A DNA stretch of 5,188 nt, taken from an uncultured Bacteroidales bacterium (GTDB taxonomy: Bacteria; Bacteroidota; Bacteroidia; Bacteroidales; Muribaculaceae). Below the pieces are notes generated by a model. That model worked only from the letters and a program-made list of their open reading frames with translations. It was not told the origin of the DNA and searched no databases. Made by a program: the position numbers and the translations under genes. Below are positions 1-5,188 of the stretch, in pieces (positions within the stretch are counted from its first letter, which is position 1; each line of letters opens with the position of its first letter). The stretch covers positions 1 through 5,188 of the forward strand of contig CAMWQZ010000124.1 of NCBI GenBank assembly GCA_947176515.1, in the 5' to 3' direction.

Positions 1-383
1 GCATGGCATACCGCAGCGGCCTCGCCATGCCACGACCGAGGAACGTGCTGATACCATCAATTATGATTGGCCTTAAACTTGGATATCGCACTATATATAT
101 ATGTGGAGCTGACCACTCATGGATGCGTGACATAGCAGTTACGGAAGATAACGTCGTTGTGTCGGGCATGACGCATTTCTATAAAGACTCGTCATCAGAA
201 GTTAATCGCTCACGCAATGAATATCGTGGCTACCGCCTTCACCAGATAATCAATAGCTATTACATTGCCTTCTTGAGCTACCATAAAATCAAACGCTACG
301 CAGACTCAATCGGAGCTCGTATCATCAATTCCACACCGGGGAGCTATATCGACGCATTTCCTCGTGGCCCCTTACCTCTATGA
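1..383 (+). CDS. DUF115 / MptE-like polysaccharide-locus protein (3' fragment)
   Basis: Only the last 126 residues lie in the window. The frame is open to the left edge, and the ATG at base 3 is probably internal because the text after it already looks like mid-domain sequence. Visible motifs are MPRPRNVLIPSI (residues 9-20 of the fragment), a hydrophobic strand followed by YICGADHSW (32-40), THFYKD (57-62), and a terminal STPGSYIDAFPR. From memory, these resemble the C-terminal half of DUF115/6-hydroxymethylpterin pyrophosphokinase MptE-like proteins found in capsule and O-antigen loci of Bacteroidales. There the GADHSW stretch follows a Rossmann-like strand. Family members are roughly 250-300 residues, so about half is missing. 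A cytoplasmic role in surface glycan assembly is inferred from the family, and no reaction can be assigned from this fragment. The next gene on the same strand has its own promoter-like box, so they may be separate units. Alternative: an uncharacterised glycosyltransferase-like protein. Confidence 0.6.
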   Translation, partial: MAYRSGLAMPRPRNVLIPSIMIGLKLGYRTIYICGADHSWMRDIAVTEDNVVVSGMTHFYKDSSSEVNRSRNEYRGYRLHQIINSYYIAFLSYHKIKRYADSIGARIINSTPGSYIDAFPRGPLPL

Positions 384-425
384 TGGCAATAATGAAGAAT
401 TTGGATTAAATATTAGACTTTTTTA

Positions 426-439
426 TGTCAATTTTGACA
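426..439. promoter_or_regulatory. Perfect 14-bp palindrome, candidate operator
   Basis: The bases read TGTCAATTTTGACA, a perfect inverted repeat of form TGTCA-N4-TGACA. Its centre is about 40 bp upstream of the centre of the -7 box at 469-476, which puts it near -47 relative to a start site expected close to base 480. That is a typical activator position, and no good TTG is seen at the usual -33 position. The half-site resembles those used by Crp/Fnr-family proteins (TGTGA, TTGAT), but a regulator cannot be assigned. Chance occurrence in AT-rich DNA is possible. Confidence 0.3.
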
Positions 440-468
440 CCCACTCTCGAAAAGAGATAAAATTTGGC

Positions 469-476
469 TATATTTG
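469..476 (+). promoter_or_regulatory. Bacteroidetes-type -7 promoter box
   Basis: TATATTTG matches the Bacteroidetes sigma-factor -7 consensus TAnnTTTG exactly. It ends 45 bp before the ATG at 522, leaving a short AT-rich leader of about 40 nt, which suits the secreted-protein gene. No convincing -33 TTG lies about 20 bp upstream; the nearest TTTTG, at 432-436, is too far. The promoter is therefore either weak or activator-dependent. Confidence 0.45.
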
Positions 477-521
477 CAAAAATATTGCAAAACTATAATT
501 AATAACTATTCCAGAATCCTT

Positions 522-2645
522 ATGAAGAAATTATTTCGATTTATTTCAGGAGTGATATTGGCAGCAACCTTAGCCCCTCTGGCTCTTCACGCCGAAGACA
601 CAGTGACGCTATATGGTGTGCGCCGATATAACTTCAGTGGCGGTAGCAACGGTCTTTATTCTATCGAAGCAAAAGAAGATGCCCAGCCCGAAATCTACTG
701 GTACGACGGTGATATGCTCGGCAACGGAGGAGCCGTTTACGCCGATGGCTCTCTTTATGTCCTATCATTTTATGATTACTATGGAGAGATACATTGGGGC
801 TATCAGGTGTGCAACGTCGACAACCGCACGTATGATTACCGATATCCCGAAGGCCTTGACCTTATAACAAATGTAGCTGCTTGTCTCACTTATGATCCGT
901 CGACAGACGTGGTTTATGCCGTTTGTCTCGGTGACGACACCGGCACTAATTTTGACCTTTGCACGATGGACACTGAAATCGGTAGCAAAACTCATCTTTT
1001 CCGCCTCGAACGTCGCATCTTCACTCTCGCTTCTACCGCCGAAGGTCAAATTTATGGCGTAGGTGACGATGGTGTGCTCTATAAAATCAATAAATATGAC
1101 GGCACCATGACCGAAGTTGGCGACACCGGGCTCATCCCTAACGCCGACCAGACAGCAGTCATCGACTACAAAACCAACGTAATGTACTGGGCCGCATACA
1201 CTGAAGAAGGTGGCGGCCTCTACACCACAGATATCGAGACAGGCGAAACGACACTTCTTTCTTTCTTCGAAGACGGATGGCAGTTTACAGGCTTGTTTAT
1301 CAAACAGACAGCTCAAAATCCGCTGGCACCGCTTGCAGTTGAAGGTCTTAAAGCTGTATTTGATGGCGCGTCTCTGGCAGGAAATCTCGAATTCAAACTA
1401 CCATCAAAAAATACATCAGGTGATAAGCTGACAGAAAATGTTAAATACTCAGTGTATCTTGACGGTGTTGAGCTTGCTTCAGGCAACGGCACTCCCGGCG
1501 CAAAAGTTTCAGCACCGGTAAGTGTAAGCGAAGCCGGAACTTATCGTTTCGTAGTCACTACCAAAAATGGCGAAAATGGCGAAATCAGAGGAGCATCGAC
1601 TAATATCACCCTTTGGGTCGGCATGGACACACCACGAGCAGTAACCAACTGCAATATCAGCGTTGAAGGCGATGAAGTCACAACAACATGGACTCTTCCC
1701 GAACGTGGTATTCATAATGGATATGTTGATCACTCTGCAGTAAGATACAAGATTATCCGTGGCCCCGAAGATATCCTTATTACCCCTGACTATGACGGCA
1801 CTATATTTACAGAAAGCGTGCCGCGCGAAGGTGTATATCCTGTTATGTACAGCATCACTCCATTTATCGGCGACCTTGTCGGCGAAGCAGTTATTACTGA
1901 CTGGAAACTCGTGGGTGACAATTTTGTGCCGCCATGCATTATTGACTTTACTGACCCGTTCAACTCGCTTGTCGTAGAAATCTTTGACGCAAATAATGAT
2001 CGAGCCTCTTGGTACTGGGATGATAGAGCCGAGGCTATGGCTTGCATGTGGCCAATCAGTAATGACCGTCAACGCGATGACTGGCTCATTACAGCTCCAA
2101 TCTATTTAAATGAAAATGAAATCTACGATATCACAGCCGTTGTGGCATCAGAAGGAAAATGGAATTACCCAGAACAAAAATATGATGATATTTTTGCAGG
2201 CGAATTGGGCGTATTCATCGGTCGTGAGCCCAACGCTGGCGCTATGACTACCAAACTCATCGACTACGAAATAGTTGAATCTATCGACTACGAATTCAGA
2301 GAAGCTTCATACGAAGCACATGAAACAGGTCTTTATTATGTAGGACTCCATGTTATTGGAGGCATTGAAAGCGGAAATATCTATAACACCCTCTTGCGTT
2401 CGATATCTGTAATCCAGAATACGACCGGTATTGAAGACGTGAATAGCGATGCATCTGATTTCTCAGCGTTTGCTATTGATGGTGGCATTGCTATCACGAA
2501 CCCCTCAGGTGTAAATGTAACAGTAGTCACGCTTGATGGCCGAACGGTAGCTGACACTTCAGAAGTTTCTGCAACCCTATCGCTCAGCAAGGGACTTTAC
2601 ATCGTAACAGCAAACTCTAAATCAGTAAAAGTGTCAGTTAAATAA
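522..2645 (+). CDS. Secreted multidomain protein with T9SS type A-like C-terminal sorting domain
   Basis: This 707-residue protein starts at ATG 522, directly before a classic signal peptide: MKKLFRF, a hydrophobic core, and likely cleavage after LALHA at residue 24. An in-frame TTG at 474 would add 16 residues but lies inside the -7 box. Residues 25-265 carry short recurring strands (LYGV, LYVLSFY, VVYAVCLG, IYGVGDDGVLYKI, VMYWAAY, GLYTTD), consistent with a beta-propeller. Residues about 270-366 and 370-470 look like two FnIII-like modules; the first contains KYSVYLDG and TYRFVVTT. Residues about 475-632 resemble a jelly-roll of the choice-of-anchor or cleaved-adhesin type, with WYWDD and DDWLITAPIYL (519-529). 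Residues 637-707 end with VTLDGRTV, KGLYIVTA and SVKVSVK, the pattern of Por/type IX C-terminal domains. No catalytic motif is recognised. A surface or secreted binding protein is inferred. Domain boundaries are judged by eye. Confidence 0.85.
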   Translation: MKKLFRFISGVILAATLAPLALHAEDTVTLYGVRRYNFSGGSNGLYSIEAKEDAQPEIYWYDGDMLGNGGAVYADGSLYVLSFYDYYGEIHWGYQVCNVDNRTYDYRYPEGLDLITNVAACLTYDPSTDVVYAVCLGDDTGTNFDLCTMDTEIGSKTHLFRLERRIFTLASTAEGQIYGVGDDGVLYKINKYDGTMTEVGDTGLIPNADQTAVIDYKTNVMYWAAYTEEGGGLYTTDIETGETTLLSFFEDGWQFTGLFIKQTAQNPLAPLAVEGLKAVFDGASLAGNLEFKLPSKNTSGDKLTENVKYSVYLDGVELASGNGTPGAKVSAPVSVSEAGTYRFVVTTKNGENGEIRGASTNITLWVGMDTPRAVTNCNISVEGDEVTTTWTLPERGIHNGYVDHSAVRYKIIRGPEDILITPDYDGTIFTESVPREGVYPVMYSITPFIGDLVGEAVITDWKLVGDNFVPPCIIDFTDPFNSLVVEIFDANNDRASWYWDDRAEAMACMWPISNDRQRDDWLITAPIYLNENEIYDITAVVASEGKWNYPEQKYDDIFAGELGVFIGREPNAGAMTTKLIDYEIVESIDYEFREASYEAHETGLYYVGLHVIGGIESGNIYNTLLRSISVIQNTTGIEDVNSDASDFSAFAIDGGIAITNPSGVNVTVVTLDGRTVADTSEVSATLSLSKGLYIVTANSKSVKVSVK

Positions 2646-2679
2646 TCAGGGATAAGTTTATCTTGAAACTCTATTATAC

Positions 2680-2718
2680 AAGTGCGTCGTGGCAGCTGCC
2701 ATGACGCACTTTTCTTTT
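2680..2718 (+). terminator. Strong intrinsic terminator of the secreted-protein gene
   Basis: Bases 2680-2711 form a near-perfect inverted repeat: arms of about 14 bp around a central AGCT (2694-2697) with one G-U pair (2689/2702). It is followed by TTTTCTTTT at 2710-2718. It begins 34 bp after the TAA at 2643-2645. The T-rich side faces the plus strand. On the minus strand the hairpin is followed by GTATAATAG, a poor U-tract, so it acts mainly for the left gene. Confidence 0.9.
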
Positions 2719-2742
2719 GGCTTTACATTTGCCACCGTATAT

Positions 2743-2888
2743 AAACATTTCAGCCGGCCCTCGCGAGTCGGCTAAAATGAAGTGTCTCTAACACTAAATA
2801 CCTAAAACCATTTAAAATCCTTTTTTACTTAAATCTTTAACAAGCCTAAAACTTGTCTGTTTTTTGCTTAGACCTTAATAATTATTTA
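2743..2888 (-). ncRNA. Candidate small RNA or intergenic element (hypothetical)
   Basis: A promoter-like box at 2894-2901 on the minus strand would start a transcript near 2888 that reaches the inverted repeat at 2746-2779. The roughly 145-nt transcript would contain three simple hairpins: ACAAG/CTTGT (2840-2844 with 2852-2856), AGTGT/ACACT (2781-2785 with 2791-2795) and the GC-rich terminal one, which is followed by UUUAUAU. No credible reading frame lies in it. I do not recognise an RNA family. The boundaries are guesses from the box and the hairpin. It could instead be an orphan promoter with no function or one copy of a dispersed repeat. Confidence 0.25.
2746..2779. repeat. Imperfect GC-rich inverted repeat in the convergent spacer
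   Basis: The arms are CATTT-c-AGCCGGC (2746-2758) and G-t-CGGCT-a-AAATG (2767-2779), with one mismatch (2751/2774) and one G-T pair (2757/2768). The loop contains CCTCGCGA. The plus strand has no T-tract afterwards. Read on the minus strand it is followed by TTTATATAC, so it could end a minus-strand transcript coming from the promoter-like box at 2894-2901. Other readings are an mRNA-stabilising hairpin or part of an interspersed intergenic element. Confidence 0.6.
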
Positions 2889-2893
2889 CTCCG

Positions 2894-2901
2894 CAAAGTT
2901 A
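2894..2901 (-). promoter_or_regulatory. Minus-strand -7 box without a downstream gene
   Basis: On the minus strand this reads TAACTTTG, an exact TAnnTTTG match, within GTTAACTTTGCGG, a common strong-promoter context in Bacteroidales. A TTG at 2925-2927 lies 23 bp upstream, slightly more than the usual 19-21 bp. It points away from the DUF6377 gene towards the 3' end of the secreted-protein gene, with no minus-strand gene in between. Confidence 0.4.
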
Positions 2902-2949
2902 ACGCCTCTTATGCCGTCATTAGCCAAGATATAAATACAATATAAATAA

Positions 2950-2982
2950 ATATAGCGTTATATTTTTGTTATAACGCTATAT
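2950..2982 (-). terminator. AT-rich hairpin, probable terminator of the Crp-DUF6377 operon
   Basis: This is a perfect inverted repeat with 13-bp arms (2950-2962 and 2970-2982, core AGCGTTATA/TATAACGCT) and a 7-nt loop at 2963-2969. It lies 44 bp past the TAA of the minus-strand DUF6377 gene. Read on the minus strand the stem is followed by TTATTTATATTG, a T-rich tail. Only three stem pairs are G-C, so termination may be partial. An operator for a dimeric regulator is the alternative, but no promoter for an adjacent gene sits there. Confidence 0.65.
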
Positions 2983-3026
2983 ATTAGAATATTATAAAAT
3001 ATCAGTATCGATAAAAATATAAGCTG

Positions 3027-4625
3027 TTATTTAGCTATTTCGCCAATTTTTTGAAGATTTTGTTCGAAATTTTCGCGGTCTATTGCTCGATTTCTAAGCT
3101 TGTTTCGATATGTATAGACCGTGTTCAATGATAGTCCAAGGAGCCTTGCAATGCGAGCGCTATCATCTACACCAAGACGCATAAATGCCGCTATCCGCAA
3201 CTCGGGAGTGAGTTTGCCATCCGATGGTTCGATAAAACATGTGTCCTCTCTCATCAGCCCATTTAACTGCTCTACGAAATCGGGATAAAAACTCAGAAAA
3301 GCTTTATCAAACGACCGCAAGAATTTCTCACTCTGGTCACGCATCATCTCGCCGCTCTCTACCATACGGCACAAATCCTGGCTTTGTCCGGTCTTAACTT
3401 TTCTAACAATAAGTTTATTAAGTTCCTCAATGCGTTCAACATATGACGAACATATTGCCAAAATCTGGTTAATATAGCCATCTTTATGAGTGCTCGCCGA
3501 TGCAAGTCTGGCTCGATAAGCCGAAAGCCGCATTTTTGAGCGGTAAATCACCCAAACCATAACTGCGAAAGCAATCATTGCCACAGTCAACACAGCAACA
3601 AGAACATACAGCCAGCGGATGCGCGAAGCATCCTTGTCGTTGTAGGCCTTAGAAACCACCGGCAATATATTAATCTCGTTCAAAGTCCTTATTTTAGAGC
3701 CGGACTCGATAGAGTTCTCAAGAGCGTGCGACAGGTAACGATGCGCCCTTGAAATGTCGCCACGGCTATATAGCTCAAGCCCAAGACGCTGCAAAGACGT
3801 TGTCTCCTTTGTGCCGGCGGCAATATCACTCATCGACGATAACGCCAGGTAATAGGCAGCTCTCTCTGCATCGTTCATCTTAAACTGATATAAATCAGCC
3901 AATGACGCCGTTATCCGAGCATAAAGCTCGTTGCCAAAAGATGATTGGGCCAATGCAGCTTTCATTTCTGAAAGCGCTGTTGACAGATCGCCTCGGTTCA
4001 TAGCGCTCCAACCTTTATGGTAAAGCTGATGAGAGGAACCATGAGGGAGATATTTGACCAAAGAGTCGCTATATACCAAGGCTTTATCCAGATATTCTCG
4101 ACCATGGGCGTCATCGCCATAAAAGGTTGCGGTTGTGACATACACGTCAAATCCACGGTCAAAATAATTTTGCAACGCCTCTGTTGTGAGCAAACGGCTA
4201 TCGACTGACTCAAACATGTCAACCGACTCCTTTATGATGCCTCTCAGTGGATTAACAGCTGCGAGCTCGAGCATCGCAGCAGTGCGGACAGTTTCGTCAC
4301 CATATTGCTCGGCAAGTTGCTTAGCACGGTCAAAATAATAAGCAGCCGAATCAACGTTGTAGCGCCGGAAATTTCGACCAAGTTCCAACATGGCCTCAGC
4401 CAAATCGTCATCATCAACCGAGGCAAGCTTCTTTCTTACCTTATCAATTTCGAGACGCTTTAAGTCGGCAAATTCACTGCTTCTTGCAATATAATAGTCG
4501 GTTGAATCAATGGCGAGTTTAAAGCCACCATTGCCAGGTTCGGCAGGCAGAGGCGTTGCACTCATGCAGTTCACTCCAACCAGAGACAACCCCATCGACA
4601 ATATGCCGACCCATATTTTATTCAT
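3027..4625 (-). CDS. DUF6377-type membrane-spanning TPR/HTH transcriptional regulator
   Basis: This is a 532-residue protein. Residues 1 to about 24 form a signal peptide or N-terminal anchor (MNKIWVG, hydrophobic core, MSATP). Residues about 30-337 are helical with TPR-like units, for example near 80-113, 199-233 (around W206) and 278-306 (LYSRGDISRAHRYLSHAL), and should lie in the periplasm. One membrane helix spans W338-Y361. A charged, coiled-coil-like segment follows (about 362-420). The C-terminal half carries family-typical text: SSYVERIEELN, RKVKTGQSQDL, FYPDFVEQLN and LTPELRIAAFMRLG. It ends with a LuxR-like helix-turn-helix at about 488-514 (DSARIARLLGLSLNTVYTYR). No kinase or receiver domain is present, so it should bind DNA directly as a one-component transmembrane regulator. 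Its start overlaps the end of the upstream Crp gene by 8 bp, which fixes the start and implies translational coupling. The ligand and targets are unknown. Confidence 0.85.
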   Translation of the reverse strand: MNKIWVGILSMGLSLVGVNCMSATPLPAEPGNGGFKLAIDSTDYYIARSSEFADLKRLEIDKVRKKLASVDDDDLAEAMLELGRNFRRYNVDSAAYYFDRAKQLAEQYGDETVRTAAMLELAAVNPLRGIIKESVDMFESVDSRLLTTEALQNYFDRGFDVYVTTATFYGDDAHGREYLDKALVYSDSLVKYLPHGSSHQLYHKGWSAMNRGDLSTALSEMKAALAQSSFGNELYARITASLADLYQFKMNDAERAAYYLALSSMSDIAAGTKETTSLQRLGLELYSRGDISRAHRYLSHALENSIESGSKIRTLNEINILPVVSKAYNDKDASRIRWLYVLVAVLTVAMIAFAVMVWVIYRSKMRLSAYRARLASASTHKDGYINQILAICSSYVERIEELNKLIVRKVKTGQSQDLCRMVESGEMMRDQSEKFLRSFDKAFLSFYPDFVEQLNGLMREDTCFIEPSDGKLTPELRIAAFMRLGVDDSARIARLLGLSLNTVYTYRNKLRNRAIDRENFEQNLQKIGEIAK

Positions 4626-5188
4626 CTCCGTGAGCCGAGCTGTCGTTAAGCTTTGCTTCCAACAGATTAATCAGTGTCTTACGGTCGACAATGTCAATTT
4701 TTGTCGGACTATAAGTCAGCAAACCTCGCTCTTTCATGCTGTCGAGAGTGGCAATAAACGATCCGCGAGGTACACCGAAGAATGAATACAAATCGCGCTG
4801 ACGGCACTCAAGCGCGATGTCCTTACCAGACGGCTGAGTCAAGGCTACAATCCAAAAAGCGATGCGCTCCTCAATACTGCCCGTCGTTAGCGCCAGAATT
4901 CCGCTGACCGATTTCTGCGCGTTCATCGACAGAAGATTGAGATAGTTAAACATGAATACCTCGTCAGAGTTAAGTATTTTGAGATAATCACTTTTTGCTA
5001 TCTGAAGAATTCCTGTCGGCTCAATAGCTGTCACAGTGCAAGGATAGTTTGTCGCACGGCCGAACAGATAGTCAGCCGCGATTACATCAGGCGCATAAAG
5101 CGTCTGGCTCACCTTAAAACGACTGTCGGGATTGACAATCTTTGACCTGACGCTTCCAGAGATGATAAACTTTATATGGGTGCAGGGC
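4618..5188 (-). CDS. Crp/Fnr-family transcriptional regulator (5' end beyond window)
   Basis: The last 189 residues are visible. The frame is open to the right edge, so the GTG at 5110-5112 is internal rather than the start. A full protein of about 220-230 residues would lack only some 35 here. Fragment residues 1-55 are the end of a cyclic-nucleotide-binding-like beta barrel (THIKFIISGSV, then APDVIAADYLFG and YPCTVTAIEP). The dimerisation helix is around FNYLNLLSMNAQKSVSGILAL. The winged HTH starts near residue 129 (RQRDLYSFFGVPRGSFIATL, SMKERGLLTY). It binds DNA as a cytoplasmic dimer. The GEL...R-S/T-A phosphate cassette of cAMP-binding CRP is replaced by PDVIAADYLFG...YPCTV, so cAMP binding is doubtful. 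No Fe-S cysteine cluster is evident in the visible part, though the N-terminus is not seen. Its TAA overlaps the start codon region of the DUF6377 gene. Confidence 0.93.
   Translation of the reverse strand, partial: PCTHIKFIISGSVRSKIVNPDSRFKVSQTLYAPDVIAADYLFGRATNYPCTVTAIEPTGILQIAKSDYLKILNSDEVFMFNYLNLLSMNAQKSVSGILALTTGSIEERIAFWIVALTQPSGKDIALECRQRDLYSFFGVPRGSFIATLDSMKERGLLTYSPTKIDIVDRKTLINLLEAKLNDSSAHGDE

Larger units (their letters stand above)
2646..3026. other. Convergent intergenic region, 381 bp, no protein gene
   Basis: The spacer lies between the converging secreted-protein gene and the DUF6377 gene. It contains the plus-strand terminator, the GC-rich inverted repeat, the orphan minus-strand promoter-like box and the AT-rich terminator hairpin, all listed separately. 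The remainder (about 2780-2890) is very AT-rich, with an 8-bp direct repeat CCTAAAAC at 2801-2808 and 2845-2852 and a T6 run at 2860-2865. No reading frame on either strand looks coding. Confidence 0.8.

Noticed and set aside
15..20. CRISPR, insertion sequence, tRNA or attachment-site signals anywhere in the window.
   Set aside because: No regularly spaced repeats, transposase-like frames, cloverleaf-compatible sequences or flanking duplications were seen; the coordinates given are a placeholder for a window-wide check.
474..521. An in-frame TTG at 474 could start the secreted protein 16 residues earlier.
   Set aside because: The TTG overlaps the -7 promoter box, the extra residues would spoil the signal peptide, and ATG 522 gives a standard MKK start.
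765..2072. Two long open frames on the minus strand, 765-1316 and 1509-2072.
   Set aside because: They lie opposite the secreted-protein gene, lack recognisable domains or a signal peptide, and are explained by its codon composition.
2674..2748. A 24-codon minus-strand ORF starting at 2748.
   Set aside because: It runs through both arms of the terminator hairpin at 2680-2711, and its lysine- and arginine-rich product resembles no known peptide.
2840..2865. Hairpin ACAAG/CTTGT followed by T6 as a plus-strand terminator.
   Set aside because: The stem is only 5 bp, 3 nt separate it from the T-run, and a far stronger terminator already lies upstream.
2961..2968. TATTTTTG on the plus strand matches the -7 consensus TAnnTTTG.
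   Set aside because: It sits in the loop of the AT-rich hairpin, has no -33 element, and points into the 3' end of the DUF6377 gene; it is likely a chance match in AT-rich DNA.
5110..5112. GTG as the start of the Crp/Fnr gene.
   Set aside because: The frame stays open to the right edge, and the upstream residues (THIKFIISGSV and following) are typical nucleotide-binding-domain sequence, so this codon is internal.

Overview
The window looks like chromosomal DNA from an anaerobic gut Bacteroidales, most likely Muribaculaceae-like. The family-level placement is inference. It rests on four things: a Crp/Fnr regulator of the Bacteroidetes subtype, a DUF6377-type membrane-spanning HTH regulator, a secreted protein with a type IX (Por) secretion-like C-terminal domain, and promoter -7 boxes of the Bacteroidetes form TAnnTTTG. 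No tRNA, rRNA, CRISPR array, insertion sequence or integrase is visible.

Layout from left to right. (1) 1-383, plus strand: the 3' end of a gene whose product resembles the DUF115/MptE-like proteins of Bacteroidales surface-polysaccharide loci; its start lies outside the window. (2) 384-521: a 138-bp spacer holding a candidate -7 box and, about 30 bp upstream of it, a perfect TGTCA-N4-TGACA palindrome. (3) 522-2645, plus strand: a 707-residue secreted multidomain protein (signal peptide, propeller-like repeats, two FnIII-like modules, a jelly-roll-like module, C-terminal sorting domain). (4) 2646-3026: a 381-bp convergent intergenic region with a strong terminator for gene 3, a second GC-rich inverted repeat, a minus-strand promoter-like box with no gene downstream (a possible small RNA or interspersed element), and an AT-rich hairpin that probably terminates the minus-strand operon. 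(5) 3027-4625, minus strand: a DUF6377-type regulator with periplasmic TPRs, one membrane helix, a coiled coil and a cytoplasmic HTH. (6) 4618-5188, minus strand: a Crp/Fnr-family regulator whose 5' end runs off the right edge. Its last 8 bases overlap the start of gene 5.

Genes 5 and 6 form a translationally coupled pair of transcription regulators, one likely reading a cytoplasmic signal and the other a periplasmic one. This is the most distinctive feature of the window. The secreted protein is convergent to them, so a regulatory link is only a hypothesis, suggested by the Crp-like palindrome upstream of its promoter. I did not find a convincing wholly new system. The best leads are the regulator pair, the orphan minus-strand promoter with its hairpin, and the palindrome at 426-439.
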